Below are positions 17,811 through 27,356 of a stretch of DNA of 64,000 nucleotides, piece by piece. The notes under the pieces were generated by a model, which was not told where the DNA came from, made no database searches, and was given only the letters and a program-made list of their open reading frames with translations. Location: the NCBI GenBank assembly GCA_038240605.1, contig JBBSDP010000005.1, positions 1 through 64,000 on the forward strand, read 5' to 3'. The DNA is from JBBSDP01 sp038240605. GTDB lineage: Bacteria; Planctomycetota; Phycisphaerae; Tepidisphaerales; Tepidisphaeraceae. The position numbers and the translations under genes were made by a program. The stretch's first letter is position 1; each line of letters starts with the position of its first letter.

Positions 17811-19667
17811 ATGGGGCGGATCCGCGCCGCCGTTGGGGTGGTCAACCCGTTCGGCGCCATCTTCACGAAGGAGCTTCGGGTGACGTCCCGCCGGCGTCGC
17901 AGCTACGTGCTGCGCGTCGCGTACCTGGGCGCGCTGCTCCTGGCCCTGCTCGCCACGTTCTCCAGCACGCGCCACGCCTTCGGCGGCGTCGCGGCGCGCG
18001 TCCAGGAACAGGCACTGATGGGGGCGCTGTTCTTCTTTTGCTTCTCACTGTTCTGCGTGATCGCGATGGGCCTGATCGCGCCGGTGCTGACCGCGACCGC
18101 GATCAACTCCGAACGACTCCATAACACGCTGCACGTGCTATTGATGACGCCGATCAGCAACACGCAGATCGTCAGCGGCAAATTGTTCAGCCGGCTGCTG
18201 GTCGCGCTGACACTGATTGGCCTGAGCCTGCCGGTGCTGGCCCTGGTACGGCTGCTGGGGGGCGTGGAACTGCACCAGATGCTGGGCGTGATCTGCCTGT
18301 GCGTGTCGTTTGCGATGGGGTGTGCCGCGATCGGGCTGTTCTATTCGGCGATCCTCTCCCGCGCGTACGCAGTCATCCTGCTTTCCTACGGAACGCTCCT
18401 GCTCATTTACTGGTTCGTGCCGATGTGCTTCGCGATCGCCACGCGGCCGGGGCCACGCTGGATCGAGTTCTTTTGTGCGATCAACCCGGTCATGTGCACC
18501 GGAATCCTGGCGGCGCCGCAGCGAGTCATGCCGGTTATGGTCGAGTGGTGGCCGGCGGTGGTCGTGCAGCTGGGTTTAACCGCGATGCTGGTCCTCTTCA
18601 CGTCCCTGCTGCTGCGCCGGATTGCCCGCCGAGAAGGGGGCGATGCGCAGCCGGCGTTACAGGCCGCGACGGTGCCGGCCATGCGTCCGCCCCCGTTGCC
18701 GAAGGTCGTGTTCGCGGGGCCGGCGGGCCCAACCCCGCAGGGCAACCTGACGCCCTTGGCGAACGCCCGGCCATCGGTCGTCTCCGACAACCCGATTCTC
18801 TGGCGCGAGATCCGCCGTCCATTGATTCAGAAACGATGGCATAAGGTCGTTGCCGCCATGTCGGTGATCACGGTGTTGCTCGTGTCTTACCTGGTCCTGG
18901 GCTTCGACAACAGCCTGGGCGAAAAGGGTCCGCAGTTCGGATATGCCAACGTATTCTGCGGGTTGATCTGGTTGCTGACGGCCGTCCTGGCGGCTACCGC
19001 GATCGCCCAGGAGAAGGAGAGCGACACCTGGACGCTGCTCCTGGCGGCGCCGCTCCGCGGCCGTGCCATCGTCTGGGGGAAGGTGCTGGGATTACTGCGG
19101 CGGATGCTCTGGCCGACCGTCCTGGTGATGGTGCACTTCATTCTTTTCGCGCTGTTCGGCGTGATCCGATGGCCGGCGGTGGTGCTGATCATCTGGGTGA
19201 TCATCTCATTCAACTCACTGTGGATCGCGACGGGGCTCTACCTGTCACTGCGGCTTCACAAGGTGACGACGGCGGTCATCATCAACCTGATGTTGGCAGT
19301 GATCGCTTATCCGGCGGCGTTTTTTCTGGTTCTTACGGTCGTGAACTTGATGGATGCCCCCGATCGCATCGCGGAGCTGGTGGGGTGGAGCATCCCGTAC
19401 GTGTACATCTCGTTTGGGCTGGAGGCGATCCAACAGCAATCACCTCGCGAGATCTATTTCCTCAACTATGGGCACCTCACAATCGGCGAGTTTTACGCGA
19501 TCACGTTCGCGGCGGGATTGGCATACATCGGCTTCGCGGCGGCGATACTGGGGCATACAGCGCGGCATTTCGACCTGATCGTCGGACGAGCCACGCATGG
19601 GCCATTTGTGCCACCGCCAATTCCAGCGACGGGTGCCCGGATCGCCAAAACCTTGAGCGTGGACTGA
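17811..19667 (+). CDS. ABC-2-type transporter permease, two-module
   Basis: A 618-residue polytopic membrane protein with two permease halves of about six helices each. Both halves begin with the ABC-2 pattern of a soluble amphipathic start before the first helix: NPFGAIFTKELRVTSRRRRS (residues 13-32) and, in the second half, VVSDNPILWREIRRP (near residue 325). A soluble linker rich in P and A (around 280-320) joins them. No ATPase gene is adjacent, so the partner must be encoded elsewhere. ABC-2 permeases export drugs, polysaccharides or lipids; the substrate cannot be read here. The gene points away from rpsO. Confidence 0.85.
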   Translation: MGRIRAAVGVVNPFGAIFTKELRVTSRRRRSYVLRVAYLGALLLALLATFSSTRHAFGGVAARVQEQALMGALFFFCFSLFCVIAMGLIAPVLTATAINSERLHNTLHVLLMTPISNTQIVSGKLFSRLLVALTLIGLSLPVLALVRLLGGVELHQMLGVICLCVSFAMGCAAIGLFYSAILSRAYAVILLSYGTLLLIYWFVPMCFAIATRPGPRWIEFFCAINPVMCTGILAAPQRVMPVMVEWWPAVVVQLGLTAMLVLFTSLLLRRIARREGGDAQPALQAATVPAMRPPPLPKVVFAGPAGPTPQGNLTPLANARPSVVSDNPILWREIRRPLIQKRWHKVVAAMSVITVLLVSYLVLGFDNSLGEKGPQFGYANVFCGLIWLLTAVLAATAIAQEKESDTWTLLLAAPLRGRAIVWGKVLGLLRRMLWPTVLVMVHFILFALFGVIRWPAVVLIIWVIISFNSLWIATGLYLSLRLHKVTTAVIINLMLAVIAYPAAFFLVLTVVNLMDAPDRIAELVGWSIPYVYISFGLEAIQQQSPREIYFLNYGHLTIGEFYAITFAAGLAYIGFAAAILGHTARHFDLIVGRATHGPFVPPPIPATGARIAKTLSVD

Positions 19668-19706
19668 GGGAATCGTCATCAACAGTCGTTTGATCGGCCG
19701 ATAAAT

Positions 19707-19886
19707 ATGACACGTTCCATTCGAGCGAGCTCAGCCATCGTTAGTTTGGCCGTGCGGCAGATTTTGGATGCCGACGAACTTTTGGCGATGGCGAGGCATA
19801 TGCATGATTGGGTCGCAGCAAACTGGCCGCGCAGAGAACAGCTGTGCAGGTCGGGCGTGCGACGGGGAAGCCTTTGGGAGTTTTAG
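19707..19886 (+). CDS. Possible 59-residue protein upstream of the Phd-like gene
   Basis: An ATG at 19707 opens a 59-codon frame that ends at TAG 19884-19886, three bases before the next start. The residues are of ordinary composition with a helical middle (VRQILDADELLAMARHMHDW). It has no recognisable family and no strong ribosome-binding site. The tight spacing suggests translational coupling, but the frame could be chance. Confidence 0.3.
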   Translation: MTRSIRASSAIVSLAVRQILDADELLAMARHMHDWVAANWPRREQLCRSGVRRGSLWEF

Positions 19887-19889
19887 ACA

Positions 19890-20168
19890 ATGGCGGGAGA
19901 GCGATTTCAGACGATTGATTTGTCCGCCTGCCTCCGGGCCCTCGCCGAGCTTCATGAGCAGGTCACGCGGGGCCATTGCAGGGTGCAGATTACCCGTCTC
20001 GGGTGCGAAGACGTTTGCGTCCTGATCAGCCAGGCGGAACTCGACGCCCTCGAGCGCGCCCTGGAAATCTTCGCTCAGACCGATGGGTACCAGGCGATGT
20101 GCGGCGAACTGACCGAAGCCGCCGGCCAGAGTACCGCCGCCCTCTTTTCGGCTCCCGTCGCTCCCTGA
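19890..20168 (+). CDS. Phd/YefM-like antitoxin-type protein
   Basis: A 92-residue protein. Its core resembles Phd/YefM antitoxins: a predicted DNA-binding front (LRALAELHEQVTRGHCRVQI), then the strand-helix block CEDVCVLISQAELDALERAL, which in Phd proteins reads like VVLIPAEEYEALEE. No RelE, Doc or PIN toxin gene follows; the next gene is on the opposite strand and is a large secreted protein. It may therefore be a solitary regulator. GGGAG precedes the ATG. The family call is moderate. Confidence 0.6.
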   Translation: MAGERFQTIDLSACLRALAELHEQVTRGHCRVQITRLGCEDVCVLISQAELDALERALEIFAQTDGYQAMCGELTEAAGQSTAALFSAPVAP

Positions 20169-20207
20169 TCTCATTTCCGCTTCAATTCAATCCTGATTTG
20201 GTGACGG

Positions 20208-22334
20208 CTACCGCCTGGGAATTTCGGCCGGGTCGGGGGCGTCCGCGGTCGCGGGCGCTGCTTCCTGCTGCGGCGGCGCGGCAGGCCGCGTGGGTTGCGG
20301 CGAGCGCTGTTCCTTGAAACTCGCGAGCACTTCATCGAGGCGTGCCTGGGTGGCCGCCGTTTGGTCGGCGCGCAGCGTTCGCAACGCGCCGGAAATACGC
20401 GGACCCATTTTTCGCAATGCTTCGGCGGCCCGATCGCCTCCGACAACGTCCGGGCCACTGAGCTGCGCGACGAGCGACGTGACCTCCGCGAACACCTTGG
20501 GCGGGGGCTGTGGGAAGGGCTGAACATATTCCTCGATCAGGCTCACCGGTACCTTCACCGGCACCCCGCACTGGAGCACGCAGTTGACCGCGTCGCCCCG
20601 GATCCGACCGCTGAGCAATTGGCCGTCGCCCAGCGTGATCTGCACTTCGGCCGACGCGTCACCCGTCCGTCGCAGGCCGGCGATCTCCGCGGATTGAACG
20701 TCGATCGTGTCGAACGACGTATCCAGCGAAAGCCGTCCCGAAAGCGCCCCGACCAGTTGATCGCCGCCGCTGCCGAGGCTCAGGCGCGGCAAATCCGATT
20801 CATCCGCAGACGCGTTTGTGGTTGTTGCTGCCGCGGTTGCCGGCCGGGTGGTGGTGGAGGCGGTATCGCCCATGCTGCCGGCGGGCGCGAGCTGGAGACG
20901 GGCCAGGCTTCCGACCGAGAACTGCAACGGCCGGCTCGGGCCCAGGGCGATGGTGGAGAACTCGATGGGGTCGGACGTGACGATGCCGAAGAGGCGCGAG
21001 CCGTCGATCAGTTCCACCTCATGGTGCGGGACATCGGCAGGCTGAAAGTCGATCGCCGCGACGACCTCGCTCGGCAGGCGCAGCGTCCCCATGCGCGTGG
21101 CCAGCGCGAAGGGGCCCCGCGGGCGCTCGATCAGGAGCCGATCCCCGCTGCGCAGGGCGAGCATCGGGCGGTCGTATTTGAAGTCCTCCGGGTCACCGGC
21201 GCGCTTTCGCCAGCCCACCCGCTTCACGCTGGAGAGCGGAACCGACGTCACCTGTCCGCTGGTCAGTTGAAGGCGAAGCACGCCCGTTTGCAGGGTCCCG
21301 CAGAATGCCTGTCCATCGGAGCCGACGAGCAGATAATCAGGGTGAAATTCACCGATTGCCAGGATCGCCGCCAGCCGGTCCGAAGTTAGCTCGACCGGTC
21401 CGTACGCCGTCTGCGCCGTGAAGCGCGTGTCGAGCAATGTCCCCTTGAACTGATCGCCTCCGCGCAGCTCCACGACGTCGAGCAGTTCATCGCGGATCAG
21501 TTCCCAGTCGCCCAGCGACTGACGCGCCCGTGGGAAATTCACCACCCGTGCCCGCAGCTCGCGCGGCAGGTCGGCGAGGAACTCGCTTTCCCTTGCCTTC
21601 TCGAAGAACGCCTGCGCCTCATCGATCGTGTTGCGGACCGCCACCAGGTGCACGAGCGCGACCGACTGCCGGGCCGGGACATCGATCTCAGAGGCGATAT
21701 CGATCTGGTCACTGCCGTTTTGCGTCGTGAGGGTCGGCCGGGTTCCAGCGGCGGTTCGACCGGCAAACAGGAACGCGATCCCGCGGTTGCCGTCGAAGAT
21801 CGCCGCTCCGATCGGGCGATCATCGCGCTTGGCGCCGCTGATCGTCCGCATACCCTGGTTAGCGGCGCCCAGGTCGAAGTTCAACCGGACCGTGACGCGA
21901 TGCGGGGTGGCCCCGCGATTTTCAAAAACGTCAACCCATCGGCACCACCCAGTGTGCACGTTCACGGTGACGTGACGGTTCACCGTCAGCCCTGCGATCT
22001 GCGCCGGCGCGAGGGCCAGCTCGTTGCGGTGCGCGTCGAACTTCGCCTGCTGGACCGTTGCGGCGTACTGCGCGCCCTGATCCAGGAAGAGGCGACCGCC
22101 GCTGTCGAATACATCCGCGCCGCCGGGACCGATGGAGCCATCCGCCTGCACGTCCCACTGCATGCCGGTGTCGTCGCGAAAGGTGTAGGGGAGTGGAACC
22201 GTTTGCTGCTGCTGCTGTGGTTGAGGCGGCGGATTGGCGACGACGTCGCGACCGGTTGCGATATGCCAGCCGACTCCACAGGTCACGAGGACGAGGAGCG
22301 CGCGGTCGCTGAAGATAGAGGCGAGGGATTTCAC
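20208..22334 (-). CDS. Large secreted beta-repeat protein of unknown function (paralogue A)
   Basis: A 708-residue exported protein with an N-terminal hydrophobic signal (ALLVLVTCGVGWHIATG). It is a paralogue of the next gene on the same strand (22438-24495): both share FRDDTGMQW/MMNDNNGAQW-like starts, GDQFKGTL, the SGQ.T.VPLS.V.RVG(W/Y)RKR block, DGSR(L/F)xG(I/L) and LSLDTxFDTI. The middle is made of short beta-hairpin units ending in G-[DN]-x-[LF]-x-G-x-L, seen at least five times. The C terminus carries a helical segment and a proline/alanine/glutamine-rich tail. No enzyme motif is visible. It is probably a cell-surface or periplasmic protein. Confidence 0.8.
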   Translation of the reverse strand: MKSLASIFSDRALLVLVTCGVGWHIATGRDVVANPPPQPQQQQQTVPLPYTFRDDTGMQWDVQADGSIGPGGADVFDSGGRLFLDQGAQYAATVQQAKFDAHRNELALAPAQIAGLTVNRHVTVNVHTGWCRWVDVFENRGATPHRVTVRLNFDLGAANQGMRTISGAKRDDRPIGAAIFDGNRGIAFLFAGRTAAGTRPTLTTQNGSDQIDIASEIDVPARQSVALVHLVAVRNTIDEAQAFFEKARESEFLADLPRELRARVVNFPRARQSLGDWELIRDELLDVVELRGGDQFKGTLLDTRFTAQTAYGPVELTSDRLAAILAIGEFHPDYLLVGSDGQAFCGTLQTGVLRLQLTSGQVTSVPLSSVKRVGWRKRAGDPEDFKYDRPMLALRSGDRLLIERPRGPFALATRMGTLRLPSEVVAAIDFQPADVPHHEVELIDGSRLFGIVTSDPIEFSTIALGPSRPLQFSVGSLARLQLAPAGSMGDTASTTTRPATAAATTTNASADESDLPRLSLGSGGDQLVGALSGRLSLDTSFDTIDVQSAEIAGLRRTGDASAEVQITLGDGQLLSGRIRGDAVNCVLQCGVPVKVPVSLIEEYVQPFPQPPPKVFAEVTSLVAQLSGPDVVGGDRAAEALRKMGPRISGALRTLRADQTAATQARLDEVLASFKEQRSPQPTRPAAPPQQEAAPATADAPDPAEIPRR

Positions 22335-22437
22335 GGACGATCCTTCCGGCGCGGCGTCGAATCGACCGGAAGAACTCTATGCGTGCGCCGCACCGCGGGC
22401 AATGAGTGAAGATCCTTTGGCTCGCTTCCGGACCTCG

Positions 22438-24495
22438 TCAATTATCGATGTTCAGCACCGCCCCCGGCACACCAGGCCCAGGTGCGGGGGGCGAAGGAGC
22501 CTTGGGACTGCGCGTCTGGCTCGACAACTCCTTGAGGACCTCGTCGATTGCCTTCTGTGCTTCTTCGGGCTGGTCCTTGCGCAGCTCCTTCAGCACGCCG
22601 ATCGCTACGGGACCCATCGTCACCAGCGTTGCCTTCGAGCGGTCGCGCTGTTTCCAGTCGTCGGCGTTCAGATCCTTGATGACGAGCTTGATCCGCTCGA
22701 TCATCGACGGCGAAGGCTGCGGCTGCGGCTGGGAATATTCTTCCACCAGCGACACCGGTACGTTCATGGCCACGCCGCTCTGGAGCTGGCAGGCGAGCTG
22801 CTGCCCCTGGAGCTGTCCGCTGAGCGTCGTGCCGTCCCAGAGAGTGACCTGAATGTCGAGTGGGCTTTCCTTGGCGTGCGTCAGGCTGCGGATCTGGGCT
22901 GCGCTGACGCCGATCGTATCGAACGCCGTGTCGAGGCTTAGCTCTCCGACGAGCTTTCCGACGAGGAGGTCTTCGTTGGCGAGGCGCAGCGTGGGGGTCG
23001 TGTCATCGCTGTCGACGACCCTTCCGGCAAGCTGGATGCGCGCCATCGCGCTGGTCGGAAACTTGACGGTCTGATCACCGCCGGCGTCGAGCTTCATCGT
23101 GAACGTGTCAGCGGTGAGCAGGCCGGCAAAACGGCTTCCATCCGTCAGGCGGACTTCGTGAACGCCGCTCTCCTCGTTCTGGAGCACGACCGCGGCGACC
23201 GCCTGCGGCGCGAGCGTCAGCTTGCCGTAACGGGTCGCGACCTCGACGCCGGTCGGCGGCATCTGGACGATCATCCGCTCGCCGCTGCGCATGACGACGA
23301 GCGACTTGCCTTCAAAGTTCCATTCCTCCGTCTCGCCGGTGCGTTTGCGATAGCCGACGCGCGATACCTGGCTGAGCGGGACCTGCGTGAGCTGCCCGCT
23401 GGAGAGCAACAGGTCGACCGTCTGCTTCTTGAGCAGCCCGCCGAACACTTGCCCGTCGGCCGTCACCACGAGCTGGCGCGGCCGGAACTGTCCGACATTG
23501 ATGATGCCGACCACCTTGTCCACCGGCACGCTTACCGGTCCGTAAAATGTCTGGAGATCGAATACCGTCTCTTTGAGCGTTCCTTTGAACTGGTCGCCCG
23601 TACGCAGTTCGATCACGTCGAGCAGCTCGCCGCGGAGGACCTCCACATCACCGATGAATCCCTGTGCTGATGGAAAGTTCACGATGAGCCGGCGGAACTC
23701 GATGGCGATGCTCCGCATGATCTGCGACTCCTTGAGCTTGTCCATGAGTTGAATGCCGGCATCCTGCGTGGCGGCGGTCGCGTGCAGGTGCATCACGGCC
23801 AGTTCCTTTCCCGCCGGGATCGTCAGGGCCATGTTCGCCTGCACGTAGTTGTTTCCCTGGGGCCAGTTCACGGTGGGCGTGAGCTTCGATCCGCGCCCGG
23901 CGAAGACTTCTACCGCTGACGGACCGGCGCCGGTCTGCGCCACCCAACCAATGTTGTGGTCCTTCTTCTTGGGATCGTTTACCGTCTGCGCGTTCTGCAC
24001 GCCGTAGTTCAGGTTCGTCTGGATCGTCACGTTCGCGGTCTGATCCTGGCCCTGCGTGTTCTTAATGATGTCGATGTAGCGCACGTATCCCTCATCCTTG
24101 TTGATCAGAATCCGGCGGGTGACGGTGAAGCCGTTGCCGTTGAGGTTGTCGAGGACCACCTCGCCGGTCTTCTCGTCAAATCGCGCCTGGTTGTTGTTCT
24201 GAGCGGGCTGGTTGCCGTTGACGAGGATCGATGCGCCCTGGCTGTAGATCGGCATGTTTCCGACCTGCTGGAGCCACCCGTTCTGATAGATGCGCCACTG
24301 GGCTCCATTGTTGTCGTTCATCATGAACGGCAAATTCACCACCCCGCCCACGACCGAATTGGGGCGGTTCATCGGAATCTGGCGCAGCCCGCGCTGGGCC
24401 AGGGCCGGCGCTGCAAGCAAGGCCAAGAGGGTGGTCGCAAGGATGACGGACCGACGGAAGGCGGCAGGAGCGGCAGCGGCGCGACAACGTTTCAT
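22438..24495 (-). CDS. Large secreted beta-repeat protein of unknown function (paralogue B)
   Basis: A 685-residue exported protein with a typical signal peptide (VILATTLLALLAAPALAQ, cleavage near residue 33). It is the upstream tandem paralogue of 20208-22334. Units visible in order are TGDQFKGTL (near 305), DGQVFGGLL, DGSRFAGLL, NEDLLVGKLVGELSLDT and DGTTLSGQL; these look like repeated small beta modules. The C-terminal region is helical (MIERIKLVIKDLNADDWKQR), ending in a proline-rich tail. I recognise no characterised family. The gap to paralogue A is about 100 bases, so they are probably one transcript. Confidence 0.82.
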   Translation of the reverse strand: MKRCRAAAAPAAFRRSVILATTLLALLAAPALAQRGLRQIPMNRPNSVVGGVVNLPFMMNDNNGAQWRIYQNGWLQQVGNMPIYSQGASILVNGNQPAQNNNQARFDEKTGEVVLDNLNGNGFTVTRRILINKDEGYVRYIDIIKNTQGQDQTANVTIQTNLNYGVQNAQTVNDPKKKDHNIGWVAQTGAGPSAVEVFAGRGSKLTPTVNWPQGNNYVQANMALTIPAGKELAVMHLHATAATQDAGIQLMDKLKESQIMRSIAIEFRRLIVNFPSAQGFIGDVEVLRGELLDVIELRTGDQFKGTLKETVFDLQTFYGPVSVPVDKVVGIINVGQFRPRQLVVTADGQVFGGLLKKQTVDLLLSSGQLTQVPLSQVSRVGYRKRTGETEEWNFEGKSLVVMRSGERMIVQMPPTGVEVATRYGKLTLAPQAVAAVVLQNEESGVHEVRLTDGSRFAGLLTADTFTMKLDAGGDQTVKFPTSAMARIQLAGRVVDSDDTTPTLRLANEDLLVGKLVGELSLDTAFDTIGVSAAQIRSLTHAKESPLDIQVTLWDGTTLSGQLQGQQLACQLQSGVAMNVPVSLVEEYSQPQPQPSPSMIERIKLVIKDLNADDWKQRDRSKATLVTMGPVAIGVLKELRKDQPEEAQKAIDEVLKELSSQTRSPKAPSPPAPGPGVPGAVLNIDN

Positions 24496-24571
24496 GTTCG
24501 ATTCCTCACTGCTTGAATGCGCACGGACGGGGACGGTTGCAGGCGTTCGCGGGAACAGGGATGCGCGGGTG

Positions 24572-25303
24572 TCACGGCACCACCTTGTGAAGGTATATCA
24601 CCTCGCCGCTCGTGTATCGCATCTCGCCACGAACACATTGTACGACCATTTCCGCGACATTTTCGGGGGTGAGCGTCAGGTCCTCCGCGTATTGCTCGCG
24701 CGACAGGATCGAGCGGAACATCGTCGTTTCGACGGCGGCCGGCGCAATGCAATGGACGCGAACCCCGATCGACTGCCCCTCGCGCGCCGCGGACAAGGCA
24801 AAGTTGTGCAGGGCCGCCTTGGCCGAACCGTACGCGGCAAACCCGGGAAACGGATCGCGCGCCGCTTGCGAGGATATGAGCACCACCACGCCGTGCCGCT
24901 GCCGCTGAAACACCGGCCACGCCGCCCGGCACACGTAGAACGCCGACGAGAGGTTGGTATCGATGACGGTCCGCCACTCCACGGCGGACATTTCCGCAAT
25001 CGATCTAACCGGCGCCACGCCAGCACAATGAGCGATCGCATCGATCCGCCCAAAGCGATTCATGGCGGCCTCGGTCATCGCATCGACCTGAGCGGGATCG
25101 GCGACATCGGTAGGGCAGATCAGGCTCGTGCCGCCGGCCAGCTTGGCGGTCGCTTCGAGTTCTCCGCTATTCCGGGCGACGAGGACGAGGCGATACCCCT
25201 GGCGGCCCAGCGCCTCCGCCGTCGCGCGGCCGATGCCGCGGCCCGCCCCGGTGATGATCGCGACCGGCTCATCCATCGACCGCCTCAAATCCGCGGCGGT
25301 CAT
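24572..25303 (-). CDS. Short-chain dehydrogenase/reductase (SDR)
   Basis: A 243-residue classical SDR that should oxidise or reduce a hydroxyl/keto group with NAD(P)(H). The cofactor motif is TGAGRGIG (residues 18-25). The adenine-pocket Asp is in CPTDVADP, the NxG-equivalent region is HCAG, and the catalytic Ser-Tyr-Lys set is in LISSQAA and YGSAKAAL. The substrate is unknown. It lies upstream of the two secreted paralogues on the same strand, with about 75 bases between, and may share their transcript. Confidence 0.9.
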   Translation of the reverse strand: MTAADLRRSMDEPVAIITGAGRGIGRATAEALGRQGYRLVLVARNSGELEATAKLAGGTSLICPTDVADPAQVDAMTEAAMNRFGRIDAIAHCAGVAPVRSIAEMSAVEWRTVIDTNLSSAFYVCRAAWPVFQRQRHGVVVLISSQAARDPFPGFAAYGSAKAALHNFALSAAREGQSIGVRVHCIAPAAVETTMFRSILSREQYAEDLTLTPENVAEMVVQCVRGEMRYTSGEVIYLHKVVP

Positions 25304-25382
25304 GCTAACCGGTGAACAGATCGATGGCTATGGAATTCGGGACTGGACGGGGAAAGGCACGTCTCCATCTACCGTCGGGCAG

Positions 25383-25724
25383 TTATCGCCCCAGTGCCTG
25401 CTCGAGCGTGGCGTGAACTTCAAAGAGCGGCAGGATGCAAGCCCGCTGGAACGATTCCATCACCAAGGGCTGCAGCGCCGCCAGCTTCACCTTTGTTCCA
25501 TGACGTGAAATGTCACGACGGAAGGACATGAATGAACCCATTCCCAGGCTTGAGCAAAAAGTGAGTCCGCTCATGTCGAGCACGACCACCGGCGGTCGCT
25601 GCGCGAGCAGGCGCATGAACTGACGATCGAGGAGCACCATGTCAGTCTTCGCCTCCCCAACAATCTTGACCACGATGGCCTCGGGCATCTCCAGCGTTTC
25701 GGCTGTGAGGGTACTGCTAATCAT
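25383..25724 (-). CDS. STAS-domain protein (anti-sigma-factor-antagonist type)
   Basis: A 113-residue single-domain STAS protein like SpoIIAA/RsbV. The phosphorylation-site region reads VVVLDMSGLTFCSSLGMGSF, with a serine at the position that is switched by phosphorylation in SpoIIAA. Partner-switching systems pair such proteins with a serine kinase and a PP2C phosphatase. A receiver-PP2C phosphatase is encoded at 44594-45823, but no RsbW-type kinase is in the window. A link between the two is only a suggestion. Confidence 0.85.
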   Translation of the reverse strand: MISSTLTAETLEMPEAIVVKIVGEAKTDMVLLDRQFMRLLAQRPPVVVLDMSGLTFCSSLGMGSFMSFRRDISRHGTKVKLAALQPLVMESFQRACILPLFEVHATLEQALGR

Positions 25725-25913
25725 CGCTAGAGTATCGCACGCGATTGTTAACGATTGGCTAAGACGCCCGCCGCCGCGCGCCGACTGCCCAACCTGCTAA
25801 TCCTCGAAATGCAGTGCGAAATCGATTGCGGTGTATCTTCCCTATACCCTCGACGCCAGCGAGCGGCGGGGATACAACGGTAAGTCCACACAGGCGACTT
25901 TGAGGAGACTCCG

Positions 25914-27269
25914 ATGGATCAGAAAGATCAAGCGGCCCAATCCAAGGCAAATGCTGGCGTTTCGCGCCGACGGTTTCTGAAGACCACCGCTGCCGCCGGG
26001 GCCGCAGCCGGCGTGGCGATGCCCTATTTCGTGCCCAGCCACGTCCTGGCCGCACCGGGACGGCCAGGGGCCAATGACCGGATCGGCGTTGCGCACATCG
26101 GCGTTGGCGGGCAGGGAATGAGCCATGTTCGTGAAGGGGCGGTGGCGATCTGCGACGTTGATTCGGGGCATGCCGCCGCCGCGGCCCACAAGGCGGGCGG
26201 GCAGCCGTTCATCACCAAGGATTTTCGCGAGCTCTTGGAGCGGAAGGACGTCGATGCAGTCTACATTGCCACGCCCGACCATTGGCACGCGATCCAGGCC
26301 GTGATGGCGATGCAGGCGGGCAAGGACGTCTACAGTGAAAAGCCCGTTTGCAAGACGATCCAGGAAGCCGACGCGATGCAGAATGCGGCGGAGCGATACC
26401 AGCGCGTGCTTCAGATCGGCGCACAGGGTCGCTCGCACCCGCTGACCGGCCTGGCCGTGCAGTACATGCGTAACAAGCAGATCGGCAAGGTCTCGTACGT
26501 GGACGTGTGGCACCCTTCGAACTGGGTGGGGGGTAAGTCGCCCGATTCGGATCCGCCCGGTGACCTGGATTGGGAGATGTGGCTGGGGCCGGCGCAATGG
26601 CGTCCCTACAACCGCGATTGCGTTCACTTCAATTTCCGCTGGCTGATGGACATTGGCGCCGGCTTCATCCGCGACCGCGGCAACCACGTGCTCAGTTGCC
26701 TGATGTGGTGCATGGGGGCCGACGAGCAGCAGCCGGTGAGCGTCGAGGCGACGGGACTTCAGGACAAGGTCGGCGCGTGGGACACGCCGGTCACGATGGA
26801 TGTGAAATGGGAGTTCAAGAATCCCGACTGGACCTGCACCTGGAGCCAGCCGGGCCGGCAGCGCCCGTTCCCCGGCCAATCCAAGAACCACCTGATCGAC
26901 TGGGGCTTCGAAGCGTACGGCGACAAAGGCTCGATGATGTTCCGCAACGGTGACGGTGGCGTCGACGTCGAAGATGCCGCTAAGCAATACGTCCCGCCCG
27001 CCAACGGTTTCACCGTGCCCAGCCCCGGCGGGGCGGACGGGTCGCAGAATCACCGCGACAACTGGTTCGACTGCATCCGCCGTCGCGACCTCAAGCCTCG
27101 GATGAACATCTGGGTGGGCCGCAACGTGATCACGCTGCCGATCATTGCCAACATCAGCTACGTGCTCGGCCGCAAGCTCCAATGGGATTGCGCCAAGCGA
27201 GAATTCGTCGGCGATGAAGAGGCCAACCGGTTCCTCGCGCAACCCTATCGCGCACCGTGGCATTTGTAG
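25914..27269 (+). CDS. Tat-exported Gfo/Idh/MocA-family oxidoreductase
   Basis: A 451-residue NAD(P)-dependent oxidoreductase with a twin-arginine signal (SRRRFLKTTAAAGAAAG, residues 17-33), so it is exported folded. The Rossmann start reads IGVAHIGVGGQG, and the family motif region is VYIATPDHWHAIQAV followed by GKDVYSEKPV (the EKP lysine is the usual catalytic residue). The C-terminal domain contains DWEMWLGPAQWRPYN and HFNFRW. Planctomycetes carry many such paralogues, thought to act on sugars or sugar acids outside the cytoplasm. A HEAT-type gene follows after a hairpin. Confidence 0.92.
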   Translation: MDQKDQAAQSKANAGVSRRRFLKTTAAAGAAAGVAMPYFVPSHVLAAPGRPGANDRIGVAHIGVGGQGMSHVREGAVAICDVDSGHAAAAAHKAGGQPFITKDFRELLERKDVDAVYIATPDHWHAIQAVMAMQAGKDVYSEKPVCKTIQEADAMQNAAERYQRVLQIGAQGRSHPLTGLAVQYMRNKQIGKVSYVDVWHPSNWVGGKSPDSDPPGDLDWEMWLGPAQWRPYNRDCVHFNFRWLMDIGAGFIRDRGNHVLSCLMWCMGADEQQPVSVEATGLQDKVGAWDTPVTMDVKWEFKNPDWTCTWSQPGRQRPFPGQSKNHLIDWGFEAYGDKGSMMFRNGDGGVDVEDAAKQYVPPANGFTVPSPGGADGSQNHRDNWFDCIRRRDLKPRMNIWVGRNVITLPIIANISYVLGRKLQWDCAKREFVGDEEANRFLAQPYRAPWHL

Positions 27270-27270
27270 G

Positions 27271-27338
27271 GTGGGCTCGGCCCACCGACCGTCGGGTCGA
27301 ACAGGCGAAATACGGAATAAAACGGTGGGCCAGGCCCG
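27271..27338. repeat. Paired GGGCC-type hairpins between two co-directional genes
   Basis: GTGGGCTCGGCCCAC (about 27271-27285) and GTGGGCCAGGCCCGC (about 27324-27338) are each near-palindromic and can also pair with each other. They lie in the gap between the Gfo/Idh/MocA gene and the HEAT-like gene, after the first stop codon. Confidence 0.65.
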
Positions 27339-27356
27339 CCCGACTGAGAGAACAAT

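Noticed and set aside
19731..20174. 147-codon minus-strand frame over the Phd-like gene
   Set aside because: The plus-strand protein shows a Phd-like pattern and ordinary composition; the minus frame shows neither.
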